Assembly (NCBI GenBank): GCA_913057175.1
Contig: CAJXNP010000015.1
Location: 62,001 to 126,000, forward strand
Length of the DNA stretch: 64,000 nt
Direction of reading: 5' to 3'
Origin: an uncultured Cytophagales bacterium
GTDB lineage: Bacteria > Bacteroidota > Bacteroidia > Cytophagales > Cyclobacteriaceae
Shown here: positions 56,105-64,000 of the stretch, in pieces
How the letters are laid out: each line of letters starts with the position of its first letter
How positions within the stretch are numbered: position 1 is the stretch's first letter
Translations under genes and position numbers: made by a program
The notes under the pieces: generated by a model
What the model was told of the DNA's origin: nothing
Seen by the model: only the letters and a program-made list of their open reading frames with translations
The model's database searches: none

Positions 56105-56572
56105 TTATCCTTTTTGAATCTTAAAATAATTGTAGGCGATTTCCATGGTTTCAACCATCACCGCGTTCTCAGAAGCATTCAGATCGCTGACATTCCACTT
56201 TTTTGGCCAGGCCTTGAAAACCTTCCAGGTCATCAATGGTTCGTGTTCTTCATTGAGCAGGTGTATGTTCATGTTGGCTGGTTCGTATTCCCTGTCATAC
56301 AATGCATTCTTAATCCATTGAATAAGATCAGAATCCAGCAACAGGCCCCTTTTAAGTGTCAGGTCTGAGAACTTGCTTCTACCCGGGATTTTATGCTCGA
56401 AAAGGTTTTGACCGCCTTCTTTGATTGCCTCAACTTCCTGCTCAAGGCTCAACCCGCTGACGCTTTGAAAGCGGACGTCGTTGTCATTCCCAACGTTGAT
56501 AAACTCAACTTTGAAATGAAAACTGACAGGCGGGTAATAGCCCCCGGCTCGATGAAGATCTACTTTTGCCAA
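56105..56572 (-). CDS. Inner tube initiator protein (Afp5-like)
   Basis: The 155-residue protein is of the gp19/tail-tube family: YYPPVSFHFKVEFINV, FQSVSGLSLEQEVE, a long loop, FSDLTLKRGLL, and the C-terminal MTWKVFKAWPKKWNVSDLNASENAVMVETMEIAYNYFK. Longer loops than the Afp1-type protein and position after it point to the ring that joins tube to baseplate. It lies 12 bases downstream of the other tube gene. Confidence 0.92.
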   Translation of the reverse strand: MAKVDLHRAGGYYPPVSFHFKVEFINVGNDNDVRFQSVSGLSLEQEVEAIKEGGQNLFEHKIPGRSKFSDLTLKRGLLLDSDLIQWIKNALYDREYEPANMNIHLLNEEHEPLMTWKVFKAWPKKWNVSDLNASENAVMVETMEIAYNYFKIQKG

Positions 56573-56584
56573 ACTATCAATTGC

Positions 56585-57013
56585 TTATTCGACAATCTTC
56601 ATTCCTTCATGAGCCAGCTCCAATGTTTCGATCGCCACCTCATTGCCATCTGCCTTAAAATCACTTGCCTGAACCTTGATAGGGAAGGCATTCTTGATGC
56701 CCCAGGTCATGACCGGTTCATGTGCTTCATTCAACAGGCTAATGGTAATATCCCGACGTTCAACATTGGTTAAACTGATGGTTTTCATCCAGTTATAAAA
56801 TTCAATATCTCCGGTAAAGGTGCCTCTTTTCAAAGTGATATTGCTAAACTTATGCATGCCAGGCATCTTGATTTTGTGGTATTCCGGGCTACTCCCTTCC
56901 CGGTATTCAATGGGTTCCACCTGGAAATCCAAACCGGTAACCTCAGTGAACCCAACTTTACTTCCTCCCCATTGGACGAGGAAGTGGAATTTTGGTAATG
57001 GATATGTTGCCAT
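56585..57013 (-). CDS. Inner tube protein (Afp1-like)
   Basis: The 142-residue protein has the same fold as its neighbour but is shorter: YPLPKFHFLVQWGGSKVGFTEVTGLDFQVEPIEYREGSS, FSNITLKRGTF, then MTWGIKNAFPIKVQASDFKADGNEVAIETLELAHEGMK. It should form stacked hexamers that make up the tube, which delivers cargo. It follows the sheath gene by 49 bases. As the main tube subunit it is expected to be highly expressed, and no special start signal is visible. Confidence 0.95.
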   Translation of the reverse strand: MATYPLPKFHFLVQWGGSKVGFTEVTGLDFQVEPIEYREGSSPEYHKIKMPGMHKFSNITLKRGTFTGDIEFYNWMKTISLTNVERRDITISLLNEAHEPVMTWGIKNAFPIKVQASDFKADGNEVAIETLELAHEGMKIVE

Positions 57014-57062
57014 GATTATTTCTTTTAATTCATGAATGATTTACGTTTTTGATCATCGGATC

Positions 57063-59150
57063 TTAAGACTCAGCCATTTTGTGAGAGAATTGCAGGATGA
57101 TGAATTCTGCAGGCCTGACGACCGCCATTCCGATCTCAACGATCATGCGGCCTTCCAGAATATCAACCGCCGTCATGGTCTTGCCCAGTCCAATCGCGAC
57201 ATAAAATGCATGTTCAGGTTTTGCGCCTTGTAAAGCTCCCTGGCGCCAGAGGTTGGTCAGGAAGTTTTCGATCATGGTTTGGACCTTGATCCAGGTATTG
57301 GAATCGTTCGGCTCGAACACGAACGGTTCGGTTGACTTTTTGCAGCTTTCTTCAACCATATTGAAGAAGCGACGAACACTGATGTATCTCCATTCGTTGT
57401 CGTTCCCTGCCAAAGTTCTTGCGCCCCAGACCACCGTGCCTTTGCCGGTAAAGCTTCGGATGGCATTAATGGACTTACCTGCAACAGCATCTACGTTGAT
57501 ATTGGCCTGTTCATCATGACTGATGAAAACGGATGGTGAGGTGACCGAATTCATGCTCACGTTGGCAGGCGCTTTCCATACTCCCCTGGTGTTATCTACT
57601 TTGGCATAAATACCCGCCATACCTCCGCTCGGTGGAAGGGTATTGATCTTTTTGGTGATATGCTTGACGATGTTTCCAATAACCGGATGGTTTTCATACA
57701 AATTATTTTGCGCAGCAATCATGTAACTATTTGCGGCGCTTGTTACGGCGTCTGCATAGGCAATCAGCTTTTCAAATTCGCCTAATACATCATTGGCAAC
57801 TTGCCTGGCAGCAACCGGCGCATCAGCATCATTACTCATAGTTCCAGTATATTGCCCAATTATAGGAATGTTTCCAAAAGTTGAACCTACCCAATCGGCA
57901 TTTAAATCAACTCCATCAGAATCATCATATAAATTATATAGATCCGGCAAGGATATATTTGCATTAGGTAAATTGTTTAATTCCCTAACCCTATCATGCT
58001 TGTCAATTCCAACGATTCCTCTGATCGCCCCTTGCAGCATACTCTTTGCCTTGGCATAGGTATTCATATCTTTCGCCAACTGACTTGTGGTGAGATCAAG
58101 ATCATTATACATATCCTGGAATCCGCTAATACAATTTCTACAAAATGTAAACAAATTTCGAGTAGCGGTTTGAGCGGTTAAAGCATCAGTAGAACCATCT
58201 ACGGTTTTTTTAAATTCCAGGTACTTTTCCTTCATGGTAGGTAGGACAGTACCCCCACCTAAATCACCATTCGATTTGGCTGATTTTATGGTGGAGATAT
58301 AATTGGCGAGCAAAGCGACTTCATCGTTTGCTAATTCATAATTGTCTATAAGTTCCAAATGCTCACTGTCTGAGGAAAGATCCTTCAATGTTAGAACAGC
58401 AGCAGCCTTATTTTTAATCCCTCCGCTAAAATCAGAAACATTGATCGTCCGTGGGTAAGTGGTAACTACATAAGGCGTATAGGCGCCCCCGTACTTAAGG
58501 TTGTTGATCCCTATGTTATTTCTGAAATTGGTGATAGCAGTATCAAGATCATTGGAAATATTTTCCTTCAAATCAAACAACCCAACTCGATCCTGTAGTT
58601 TGGCACATTGCTCAAGAGCCATTTGTTGCAGGCTGTAAAAACCAGCGTCGTCACTGCCATTTGTGACCACATTGATAGCATCCGGAAATAGGATGATAGT
58701 AGGCTCATCGTATTTTTCAAGGGCCTTTACCCCACCGCGTAATCCTGTAGCCGGCACAGTATTTTCATCCCCGTACGTGGGCGCAGTTCCGTGTAATCCT
58801 ACCGATACGATGTAGCAATCCCCTCCGCCATTGTCAAAAAACAGGCGTAGGCTGTCATACATCAAATACCTTTCAGTATTGGCTATACTGACACTATCGA
58901 CGGCAAAGTTATTATTCTCATCTACCACCACAGAAATCTGGTCAATCAGGTGATCACCCCCGTATAATTCCCTGAACTCCAGCAAAGAGGAGATCCTTGT
59001 GGGCTTCATTAAAAGGGATTCCCCTTGTTTTTCCGCTTTCTCAGTATATCCTACAAAAGCAGGAATCGCTGTTTCTACCTGAGCAACGGAAGGTGGCAGC
59101 TTCGGTATTTCCTCCACATAGACACCCGGTGTTTTGAAAACAGTAGCCAT
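57063..59150 (-). CDS. Contractile sheath protein (Afp2/3/4-like), single and long
   Basis: The 695-residue protein has the typical sheath ends: N-terminus FKTPGVYVEEIPKLPPSVAQVETAIPAFVGYTEKA, and C-terminus INAIRSFTGKGTVVWGARTLA, EWRYISVRRFFNMVEESC, WRQGALQGAKPEHAFYVAIG, AEFIILQFSHKM. A largely helical region at about residues 240-490 interrupts the usual domain order and makes it much longer than common sheath subunits. The insert probably forms an outer knob. Only one sheath gene exists here, in contrast to the three of Afp. It lies 18 bases after the 410-aa gene. Confidence 0.94.
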   Translation of the reverse strand: MATVFKTPGVYVEEIPKLPPSVAQVETAIPAFVGYTEKAEKQGESLLMKPTRISSLLEFRELYGGDHLIDQISVVVDENNNFAVDSVSIANTERYLMYDSLRLFFDNGGGDCYIVSVGLHGTAPTYGDENTVPATGLRGGVKALEKYDEPTIILFPDAINVVTNGSDDAGFYSLQQMALEQCAKLQDRVGLFDLKENISNDLDTAITNFRNNIGINNLKYGGAYTPYVVTTYPRTINVSDFSGGIKNKAAAVLTLKDLSSDSEHLELIDNYELANDEVALLANYISTIKSAKSNGDLGGGTVLPTMKEKYLEFKKTVDGSTDALTAQTATRNLFTFCRNCISGFQDMYNDLDLTTSQLAKDMNTYAKAKSMLQGAIRGIVGIDKHDRVRELNNLPNANISLPDLYNLYDDSDGVDLNADWVGSTFGNIPIIGQYTGTMSNDADAPVAARQVANDVLGEFEKLIAYADAVTSAANSYMIAAQNNLYENHPVIGNIVKHITKKINTLPPSGGMAGIYAKVDNTRGVWKAPANVSMNSVTSPSVFISHDEQANINVDAVAGKSINAIRSFTGKGTVVWGARTLAGNDNEWRYISVRRFFNMVEESCKKSTEPFVFEPNDSNTWIKVQTMIENFLTNLWRQGALQGAKPEHAFYVAIGLGKTMTAVDILEGRMIVEIGMAVVRPAEFIILQFSHKMAES

Positions 59151-59168
59151 AATGCGTTATTTTATTTT

Positions 59169-60401
59169 TTACAAATTCAAATAGGTTTCAGTTACGATAT
59201 ATTTATTGTCATCATCCGTTATCGATAAATACCTGTACCCCGGTACTTTTGTCTTCTTTAAGATACCCGAGCCATCATAAGATACAGAGATGGTATCAGG
59301 AGCGATTTCACTTGAGCGCACCGGTCGCTTACTCTGGAAAGTATTATTTCCGAGATTATCAAAGGCAATCACACCATCGTCGTCGGTGATATTGGTGACT
59401 TTGTTCGTCTTGCACAAATATTTCATCAGGTACTGGGATGGAGCAAACCGGATTTTGAAATTCCTCGTATCGATCTCCTCATTTGCCGGAGCGATCATGA
59501 AGAATGTGCCATCCTCCTTTAAAATTCTGTAGGAATTATTGGCTGCGATCGGATTATTGTGAATGTTAATGATGCCCAGTACCTGCTGCCAATCATTTTG
59601 AGGACGGAAATAGAAATATTCTTCCTGAGTATTGATGATCACTTTATACAGGCCTTCGGAAAATAAGCTATTCTCCTCATCCGAAAAACTGAGCAGAACA
59701 CTCGTCATGTTCATGCCGGTTGGATTTTCTCCTGCTCCAATCAGGGTATTCTTTACCTCAATATCAAATAAACTCGTGGCTGGATTAAATTGAAAGTATT
59801 TAATATCAACCTCCGGAGCAGGTGTCTTCAAATCAATGACTTTTGATGGACCTGTGAATAGGATGCTGGTTGACGGGGTGACATAGCTTACCTTTTCGAG
59901 CTTTCTAAAATGTACTGTTAGATCTCCGGTATTAGGAGCAACTTTTTGCAGACATTCATGGGCTATGTCCGAACTATCCCTGACAATATCATTGTATTTG
60001 TAGGCATTAGCGGAATTGAACTGGGATAATTTCTCATTCAGATATAAGATATTGTCAATTGATTTGTTACTGCCATCCAGAATGGAATTTCCATTGCTAA
60101 AGTAAAGTTTACGGTTATATGGATCATCTAAATTTAGATTCGTGATCTCAGCAAAGTCCGGACGGATCACCTCCAGGAAGAACTGCAGGGTGAAATCATT
60201 GGATAGATTTAAGAGTGGGGTATCAGCGTCCAAATGCCTGACCAGTACATATAACTTATTCCTGAGAAATTTTGCAATCAATCCCGATCCGGATAATATC
60301 CGTTCGGTCTCAACTGTAGGCACTATCTGAAGTATGTCCGGTTTGGATTCGGAGAAGTAGTCGTGTTCAATCTCTATGGTAAATAAAGGAGAATACTTCA
60401 T
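59169..60401 (-). CDS. Unrecognised eCIS-locus protein, 410 aa (candidate cap adaptor)
   Basis: I do not recognise this family. It has no signal peptide and is mixed beta and helix: FTIEIEHDYFSESKPDILQIVPT at the start, NDFTLQFFLEVI, a helix pair about residues 115-150, and several strand blocks in the second half. Its ATG is two bases after the Afp16-like stop, and the sheath gene follows after 18 bases, so it is very likely an eCIS structural component. A cap-adaptor protein is known in the Algoriphagus eCIS particle, and the position beside the terminator fits such a role. That is inference from neighbourhood only. Confidence 0.65.
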   Translation of the reverse strand: MKYSPLFTIEIEHDYFSESKPDILQIVPTVETERILSGSGLIAKFLRNKLYVLVRHLDADTPLLNLSNDFTLQFFLEVIRPDFAEITNLNLDDPYNRKLYFSNGNSILDGSNKSIDNILYLNEKLSQFNSANAYKYNDIVRDSSDIAHECLQKVAPNTGDLTVHFRKLEKVSYVTPSTSILFTGPSKVIDLKTPAPEVDIKYFQFNPATSLFDIEVKNTLIGAGENPTGMNMTSVLLSFSDEENSLFSEGLYKVIINTQEEYFYFRPQNDWQQVLGIINIHNNPIAANNSYRILKEDGTFFMIAPANEEIDTRNFKIRFAPSQYLMKYLCKTNKVTNITDDDGVIAFDNLGNNTFQSKRPVRSSEIAPDTISVSYDGSGILKKTKVPGYRYLSITDDDNKYIVTETYLNL

Positions 60402-60403
60402 AC

Positions 60404-60997
60404 CTATTTAGGTTTTAATGCACCTGCCAGGGCATTTTTTTTCATGACAATTTCAGTAATGAGGCCACCTTCTGTCTGATTATCCTCATCGGCGATAGTA
60501 ACCAGTTTCATTTTGTATAAAACCGATGGTAAATACTTACCACCGAGAGTACTCCATAGGTGATTAACCTGCTCAAAATTCATGGTATATAGCTCTAAAT
60601 GAAGCTTTTCTATTTCTGGGTCAAGCGAAGGAAAAGTATCGCCAGTGAAGAAATTGTTGCTCTGGAAACATTGGATGACCCCAGATATTCTGCTTAATGC
60701 GGTCGTATAAGTACTTATGTTAGCAGAAAATAATACATAGAGATTTACCAGTATTTTGGGATTGGTTTTGATCACCTTGTCGATCTGCCTGTAAATGCCA
60801 TCGGGATTCTTGGATATCCTGTCCTCCTCGACATTTACAAGGGAAATAATTATTCCTGAGCTTTCTTCGTCCTCATTGCCATCGACTATTTTGGCAATGT
60901 TACCAAGTACAGCATATTTTTGAGTAGAGGGGCCTATCAACCCCTGAAAATATAAATTTACCTGATCTTCAATAAAGGTGAGTGCTTTGCTGATCAT
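60404..60997 (-). CDS. DUF4255 tube/sheath terminator (Afp16-like cap)
   Basis: I chose the ATG at 60997 because the product then starts MISKALTFIEDQVNLYF, as DUF4255 proteins do. The longer frame (to 61132) adds 45 residues with no family resemblance. The 197-residue product shows IIISLVNVEEDRISKN, PKILVNLYVLFSANISTYTTALSRISGVIQCFQSNN, IEKLHLELYTMNFEQVNHLWSTLGGKYLPSVLYKMKLVTI, all conserved DUF4255 blocks. It caps the distal end of tube and sheath. It heads the structural operon, two bases before the 410-aa gene. The 180 bases upstream, after the regulator gene, may hold a promoter. Confidence 0.9.
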   Translation of the reverse strand: MISKALTFIEDQVNLYFQGLIGPSTQKYAVLGNIAKIVDGNEDEESSGIIISLVNVEEDRISKNPDGIYRQIDKVIKTNPKILVNLYVLFSANISTYTTALSRISGVIQCFQSNNFFTGDTFPSLDPEIEKLHLELYTMNFEQVNHLWSTLGGKYLPSVLYKMKLVTIADEDNQTEGGLITEIVMKKNALAGALKPK

Positions 60998-61177
60998 CCA
61001 AAGATGCTTTATGAGTTGCCTGAATGACAAATGGTTAAGCTGATGGTACCTACCACCTTTGATATTATACCGCAATTCAATTTCGCGTTCAGACAACAAA
61101 TCAAAATTTGAAATTTTCGAATCGAACATCAATCCTAAAAAATGGGGATATTGCTGATTTTTGGCATGATATTCTAC

Positions 61178-61921
61178 TTAAGAAATTAACATGTATCTGG
61201 CAGCCTTTTTGATCAATTCTGCTGTATTGCGAACATTGAGTTTGGAGATGAGGTTTTTACGGTGAGTTACCACAGTGCTATCGCTAATATGGAGTTTAAC
61301 CGCAATCTCTTTTGTCACCATCCCCCTGCTGATCAATTCCAGAATTTCCGACTCCCTTGGAGAAATATGTTCGGCATTCGAATCAGAAAAAGGTCTGGTC
61401 GAATTCTGATACTTCCAGAAAGTATCATCATTATCCTCTTCATTTTCATGTTTTGATTTTTCCTGATGATTCCCTATCCTTTCGTCTACGATCAATCCAA
61501 TCTTATCAGTGGTCTGATCAAAATCATTATAGTAATCTAATGCATAAACAATGAAATACTTCCAGTAATCACGAATATGCCGGGCCCGGCATTTCACCCT
61601 GTTAAATGGCAATTCAGGAAAATTTTGTAAGGACAGCGAAGTTGCTGGAATGGTCTTTTTCAAACAATCATCGATTACGTGTTTGTCCTGTGGGTGAACA
61701 ATCTTCTCAGTAAAATTTCCATTATCCAATATATTATTCAGATTGTATCCGAGAATATGTTTGAAAGATGCACTGACATCAGTAAACCGATGCTCATTAC
61801 TCCTGAAGTTAAAACCAATAATGGTATTGGAATGATCAAAAATGGCGACAAAGACCTTGGGATTATTACTGCAACTGTTAAAAAACAATCTCAGTAATTC
61901 TTCAATAAACTGGGGTTGCAT
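61178..61921 (-). CDS. PAS-LuxR transcription regulator at the head of the eCIS locus
   Basis: The 247-residue protein has an N-terminal PAS-like domain (about 20-130; VFVAIFDHSNTIIGFNF, FTDVSASFKHILGYNLNNIL, IVHPQD), a charged linker (about 150-180), and a C-terminal LuxR/GerE helix-turn-helix (185-245; ISPRESEILELISRGMVTKEIAVKLHISDSTVVTHRKNLISKLNVRNTAELIKKA). It is cytoplasmic with no receiver domain, so it would respond to a small ligand or a partner. It lies upstream of and co-directional with the first structural gene (180 bases from its stop to the chosen Afp16 start). It is a likely local regulator. Confidence 0.85.
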   Translation of the reverse strand: MQPQFIEELLRLFFNSCSNNPKVFVAIFDHSNTIIGFNFRSNEHRFTDVSASFKHILGYNLNNILDNGNFTEKIVHPQDKHVIDDCLKKTIPATSLSLQNFPELPFNRVKCRARHIRDYWKYFIVYALDYYNDFDQTTDKIGLIVDERIGNHQEKSKHENEEDNDDTFWKYQNSTRPFSDSNAEHISPRESEILELISRGMVTKEIAVKLHISDSTVVTHRKNLISKLNVRNTAELIKKAARYMLIS

Positions 61922-62145
61922 GGCTGAAGGGGTTTTGGTTTAATTATGGAATTAAGTTAAGAACAATTAAACAAATACAATAATATTTTAGCAATCATAT
62001 AACATAGGTTTTTGGTACTCTTATTGATAGAGAAGGTCTTGAATAACCCTCTGTAGATTAAGTGAAAATTCACTTAAAATGTAACCCATTTGGACTTGTA
62101 TTTTTTGGGATTGGGTATTGGCCGCTGGGAAGTAAAAAGTGAACA

Positions 62146-62565
62146 GTGAATAGTTATTGAGTTAATGGGTTATTAGGTCATTTAGTTGATTGGTTTGATT
62201 GCTCACACTTTTCACTGGTCACTTTTCACTTCTTTTACCGATCACAGATCACATTTCTTGCCCCTTGTGAATAGTTATTGAGTTATTTAGTTATTGAGTT
62301 GATTGGGTGTTGAGAAATTAGAGTACCCTTCGCTCTCTGCCCCATGCCTCTTGTGAATAGTTATTGAGTTATTAGGTTATTGAGTGGATTGGTTTGATTG
62401 GGCTCACACTTTTCACTTTTCACCGTTTACTTTTCACTTCTTTTACTAATCACAGATCACATTCCTTGCCCCTTGTATATAGTTATTTAGTTATTGAGTT
62501 GATTAAGTTGATTGGGTGTTAGGGAATTAGGAATCAGGATCTCTCTGCTCACCGCTCTCTGCCCT
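62146..62565. repeat. Two imperfect direct copies of a ~207-222-base AT-rich unit
   Basis: GTGAATAGTTATTGAG begins copies at 62146 and 62353. Matching later landmarks recur in order: CACACTTTTCACT, ATCACAGATCACATT, CCTTGCCCCTTGT (the following GT.ATAGTTATT at 62267 and 62475), GATTGGGTGTT and CGCTCTCTGC. Each copy also contains an internal TTATTGAGTTATT-type run. It looks like decayed tandem duplication of low-complexity intergenic DNA. Confidence 0.7.
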
Positions 62566-62608
62566 CAGCATCCATTAATTCATTATTTTTATTAACTTAA
62601 CAACGATC

Positions 62609-62624
62609 GTGCTATATTTAGCAC
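62609..62624. promoter_or_regulatory. Small inverted repeat before the GHMP kinase gene
   Basis: GTGCTA and TAGCAC flank TATT, ending 30 bases before the ATG at 62655. It may be an operator or a 5' leader hairpin. The embedded TATATTTA also resembles, imperfectly, the Bacteroidota -7 element (TAnnTTTG). Confidence 0.3.
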
Positions 62625-62654
62625 CTCTTTTAATTAAAAAGAAATTACTTTTAA

Positions 62655-63650
62655 ATGATTTTTGAATCAAGGGCATTTGCCAGAGCAGGCTTGCTGGGCA
62701 ATCCTTCAGATGGTTATTTTGGAAAAACCATATCCATCATTGTTCGAAATTTTGGGGCACATGTTTCCCTGTATGAATCTCCTGAGTTGCAAATAGAACA
62801 GCAGCCAGTAGATAAAAATATATTCAGGAATATATATCAGCTCGTAGAGACGATTGAGCTATCCGGATACTACGGTGGAGATCGACTTGTTAAAGCTTCG
62901 ATCAAGAAATTTTGTGAGTATTGTGATACACACAAAATAAAACTGCATGGAAAAAATTTTACAATTCGTTATAATTCGTCTATTCCCCGCCAGGTAGGTT
63001 TGGCCGGTTCCAGCGCGATCATAACCGCTACCATGCGAGCGCTTATGGCTTTTTATGAGGTAGAGATAGACCAAAAAGTCCTTCCGGGCCTTATTTTGGA
63101 AGTGGAACAGGAAGAACTCGGCATTAATGCGGGTCTCCAGGACCGCGTCATCCAGGTTTATGAAGGATGCGTTTTCATGGACTTTAATAAGGATCAAATG
63201 GCTACCCGGAAGTATGGGATCTATGAACAGATTGATCCCAAGCTATTGCCAAATTTATACATTGCTTATAAGGTTAATTTGAGCAAAGTATCAGGAGTTG
63301 TATTTAACGATGTAAAGGCTAGGTTCGAAAAGGGCGATGCACTTGTCGTTGACACTTTATCGGAGATTGCTGAGGTGGCGGCTGAAGGGAAAAAGGCGAT
63401 ATTAAGTGGAGATTTTACCAGGTTATCTGAGCTGATCAATAAAAATTTTGATCTTAGAGCCAAAATATTCAACATTAGCGAAAGCAACCTCGAATTGGTC
63501 AATACTGCAAGAAAATGCGGAGCTTCCGCAAAATTCACAGGTTCAGGAGGATCCATTATTGGAACATATGATAATGACGAAACATTAAGGAGCCTGATGA
63601 TCCATCTGCAAAAGATCAATGCAAGAGTGATTAAACCATTTATTTTATAA
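62655..63650 (+). CDS. GHMP kinase, glucuronokinase-like
   Basis: The 331-residue cytoplasmic kinase has the GHMP motifs SRAFARAGLLGNPSDGYFGKTIS (N-terminal substrate loop), QVGLAGSSAIITATMRAL (phosphate-binding loop, about 116-133) and ASAKFTGSGGSIIG near the C-terminus. The NPSDGYFGK loop is characteristic of glucuronokinase-type enzymes, which phosphorylate a sugar at C1 using ATP. galU starts three bases downstream, so the pair would turn a free sugar or uronic acid into a UDP-sugar. The exact sugar is not proven. Confidence 0.87.
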   Translation: MIFESRAFARAGLLGNPSDGYFGKTISIIVRNFGAHVSLYESPELQIEQQPVDKNIFRNIYQLVETIELSGYYGGDRLVKASIKKFCEYCDTHKIKLHGKNFTIRYNSSIPRQVGLAGSSAIITATMRALMAFYEVEIDQKVLPGLILEVEQEELGINAGLQDRVIQVYEGCVFMDFNKDQMATRKYGIYEQIDPKLLPNLYIAYKVNLSKVSGVVFNDVKARFEKGDALVVDTLSEIAEVAAEGKKAILSGDFTRLSELINKNFDLRAKIFNISESNLELVNTARKCGASAKFTGSGGSIIGTYDNDETLRSLMIHLQKINARVIKPFIL

Positions 63651-63653
63651 TCT

Positions 63654-64000
63654 ATGATGATAAAAAAAGCTGTTATACCCGCTGCAGGACTAGGAACAAG
63701 ATTTTTACCGGCTACAAAAGCCCAACCAAAAGAAATGCTTCCGATTATTGACACCCCAACCATCCAATATGTGGTGCAGGAGGCAGTGGATGCGGGAATT
63801 GAAGACATCCTTATAATTAGTGGTCGAAATAAGCGCGCCATGGAAGACCATTTTGATCGGAATACGGAATTGGAGGATCGGCTGACCAAAGAAGAGAAAG
63901 AAACGCTATTTAATGAAATCAGGCACATTGCCGATATGGCTAACATCCACTATGTGCGTCAAAAGGAAATCAGTGGATTAGGTGATGCCATTTATTATGC
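63654..64000 (+). CDS. galU: UTP-glucose-1-phosphate uridylyltransferase (3' truncated by window)
   Basis: ATG codons occur at 63654 and 63657. The product begins with the nucleotidyltransferase signature [36 protein letters not shown], then [28 protein letters not shown], all characteristic of bacterial GalU, which forms UDP-glucose from UTP and glucose-1-phosphate. Only about 115 residues lie in the window. It directly follows the glucuronokinase-like gene, suggesting a UDP-sugar salvage or polysaccharide-precursor operon. Confidence 0.93.
   Translation, partial: MMIKKAVIPAAGLGTRFLPATKAQPKEMLPIIDTPTIQYVVQEAVDAGIEDILIISGRNKRAMEDHFDRNTELEDRLTKEEKETLFNEIRHIADMANIHYVRQKEISGLGDAIYY

Larger units (their letters stand above)
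61922..62654. other. 733-base non-coding region between the eCIS locus and the sugar-kinase gene
   Basis: No convincing coding frame was found. The first part (to about 62140) is AT-rich and holds the divergent regulator's upstream region. A roughly 207-222-base unit is repeated twice (62146-62565). The final part carries a short hairpin near the kinase start. It marks the border of the eCIS island. Confidence 0.6.

Noticed and set aside
60998-61132. Longer N-terminus (45 residues) of the Afp16-like protein
   Set aside because: The extra residues have no resemblance to DUF4255 openings, whereas the ATG at 60997 gives the standard start.
32611-61132. Prophage or type VI secretion interpretation of the contractile locus
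   Set aside because: No integrase, terminase, portal, capsid or lysis genes, and no TssJ/L/M or ClpV. The DUF4255, DUF5908, AAA+ and DUF4157 set is specific to extracellular contractile injection systems.
63266-63946. 226-aa open frame on the minus strand
   Set aside because: It lies fully antisense to the GHMP kinase and galU genes, which have clear family motifs. Its Ser-rich composition is the usual shadow of coding DNA.
1-64000. CRISPR arrays, tRNA or rRNA genes, insertion sequences
   Set aside because: No regularly spaced repeats, cloverleaf-like segments, rRNA stretches or transposase-like proteins were seen on reading. The repeats found are few, AT-rich and irregular.

Overview
The window looks like chromosome of a free-living Bacteroidota bacterium (lower rank not resolvable here). 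The evidence is a SusC/SusD nutrient-uptake pair, AraC-type regulators fused to a membrane segment and TPR repeats, many small lipoproteins, short AT-rich intergenic regions with few recognisable Shine-Dalgarno sites, and an extracellular contractile injection system (eCIS) of the kind known in this phylum. I see no rRNA, tRNA, CRISPR array, integrase or transposase.

Layout. 1-2.2 kb: a four-helix membrane protein (cut by the left edge), a von Willebrand A-like lipoprotein, a perfect 20-bp hairpin and a small orphan gene. 2.4-12.3 kb: class III aminotransferase; a large surface protein joining an HExxH peptidase domain, a beta-propeller and an outer-membrane barrel; a lipocalin-like lipoprotein; a two-gene GMC oxidoreductase unit; a MaoC hydratase; and an alpha/beta hydrolase whose signal peptide sits in another reading frame. 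12.3-18.2 kb: tripartite RND efflux operon (outer-membrane factor, adaptor, pump); the outer-membrane factor has no ordinary start codon. 18.4-29.2 kb: two tandem AraC-TolB-TPR regulators, a divergent SusC/SusD pair, a lipoprotein consisting mainly of a TonB-receptor plug-like domain, and a secreted protein of unknown family. 29.5-32.4 kb: a GH28-type pectin-acting lipoprotein and an orphan membrane histidine kinase.

32.6-61.9 kb, about 29 kb all on the minus strand, is a complete eCIS locus. In transcription order: a PAS-LuxR regulator, the Afp16-like cap/terminator, an unrecognised 410-aa protein, one long sheath, tube proteins (Afp1 and Afp5 types), a DUF5908 protein (Afp6), a LysM protein (Afp7), a VgrG-like spike (Afp8), PAAR tip (Afp10), gp25 (Afp9), two very large baseplate proteins (Afp11 and Afp12 types), a 1248-aa PKD-domain protein in the tail-fibre position, the tape-measure-type protein (Afp14), two DUF4157 proteins that are the best cargo candidates, and the AAA+ ATPase (Afp15). 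No capsid, terminase, integrase, TssJLM or ClpV gene is present, so this is neither a prophage nor a type VI system.

The most unusual item is the 1805-aa DUF4157 protein: a DUF4157 domain, a CHAP/NlpC-like cysteine-histidine domain, acidic linkers with a repeated short motif, three internal repeats of about 141 residues, and a C-terminal beta-beta-alpha-metal nuclease-like motif. Its 375-aa neighbour carries two separate HExxH motifs. The window ends with a glucuronokinase-like GHMP kinase and the start of galU, a likely UDP-sugar-forming pair, preceded by a decayed duplicated AT-rich repeat.
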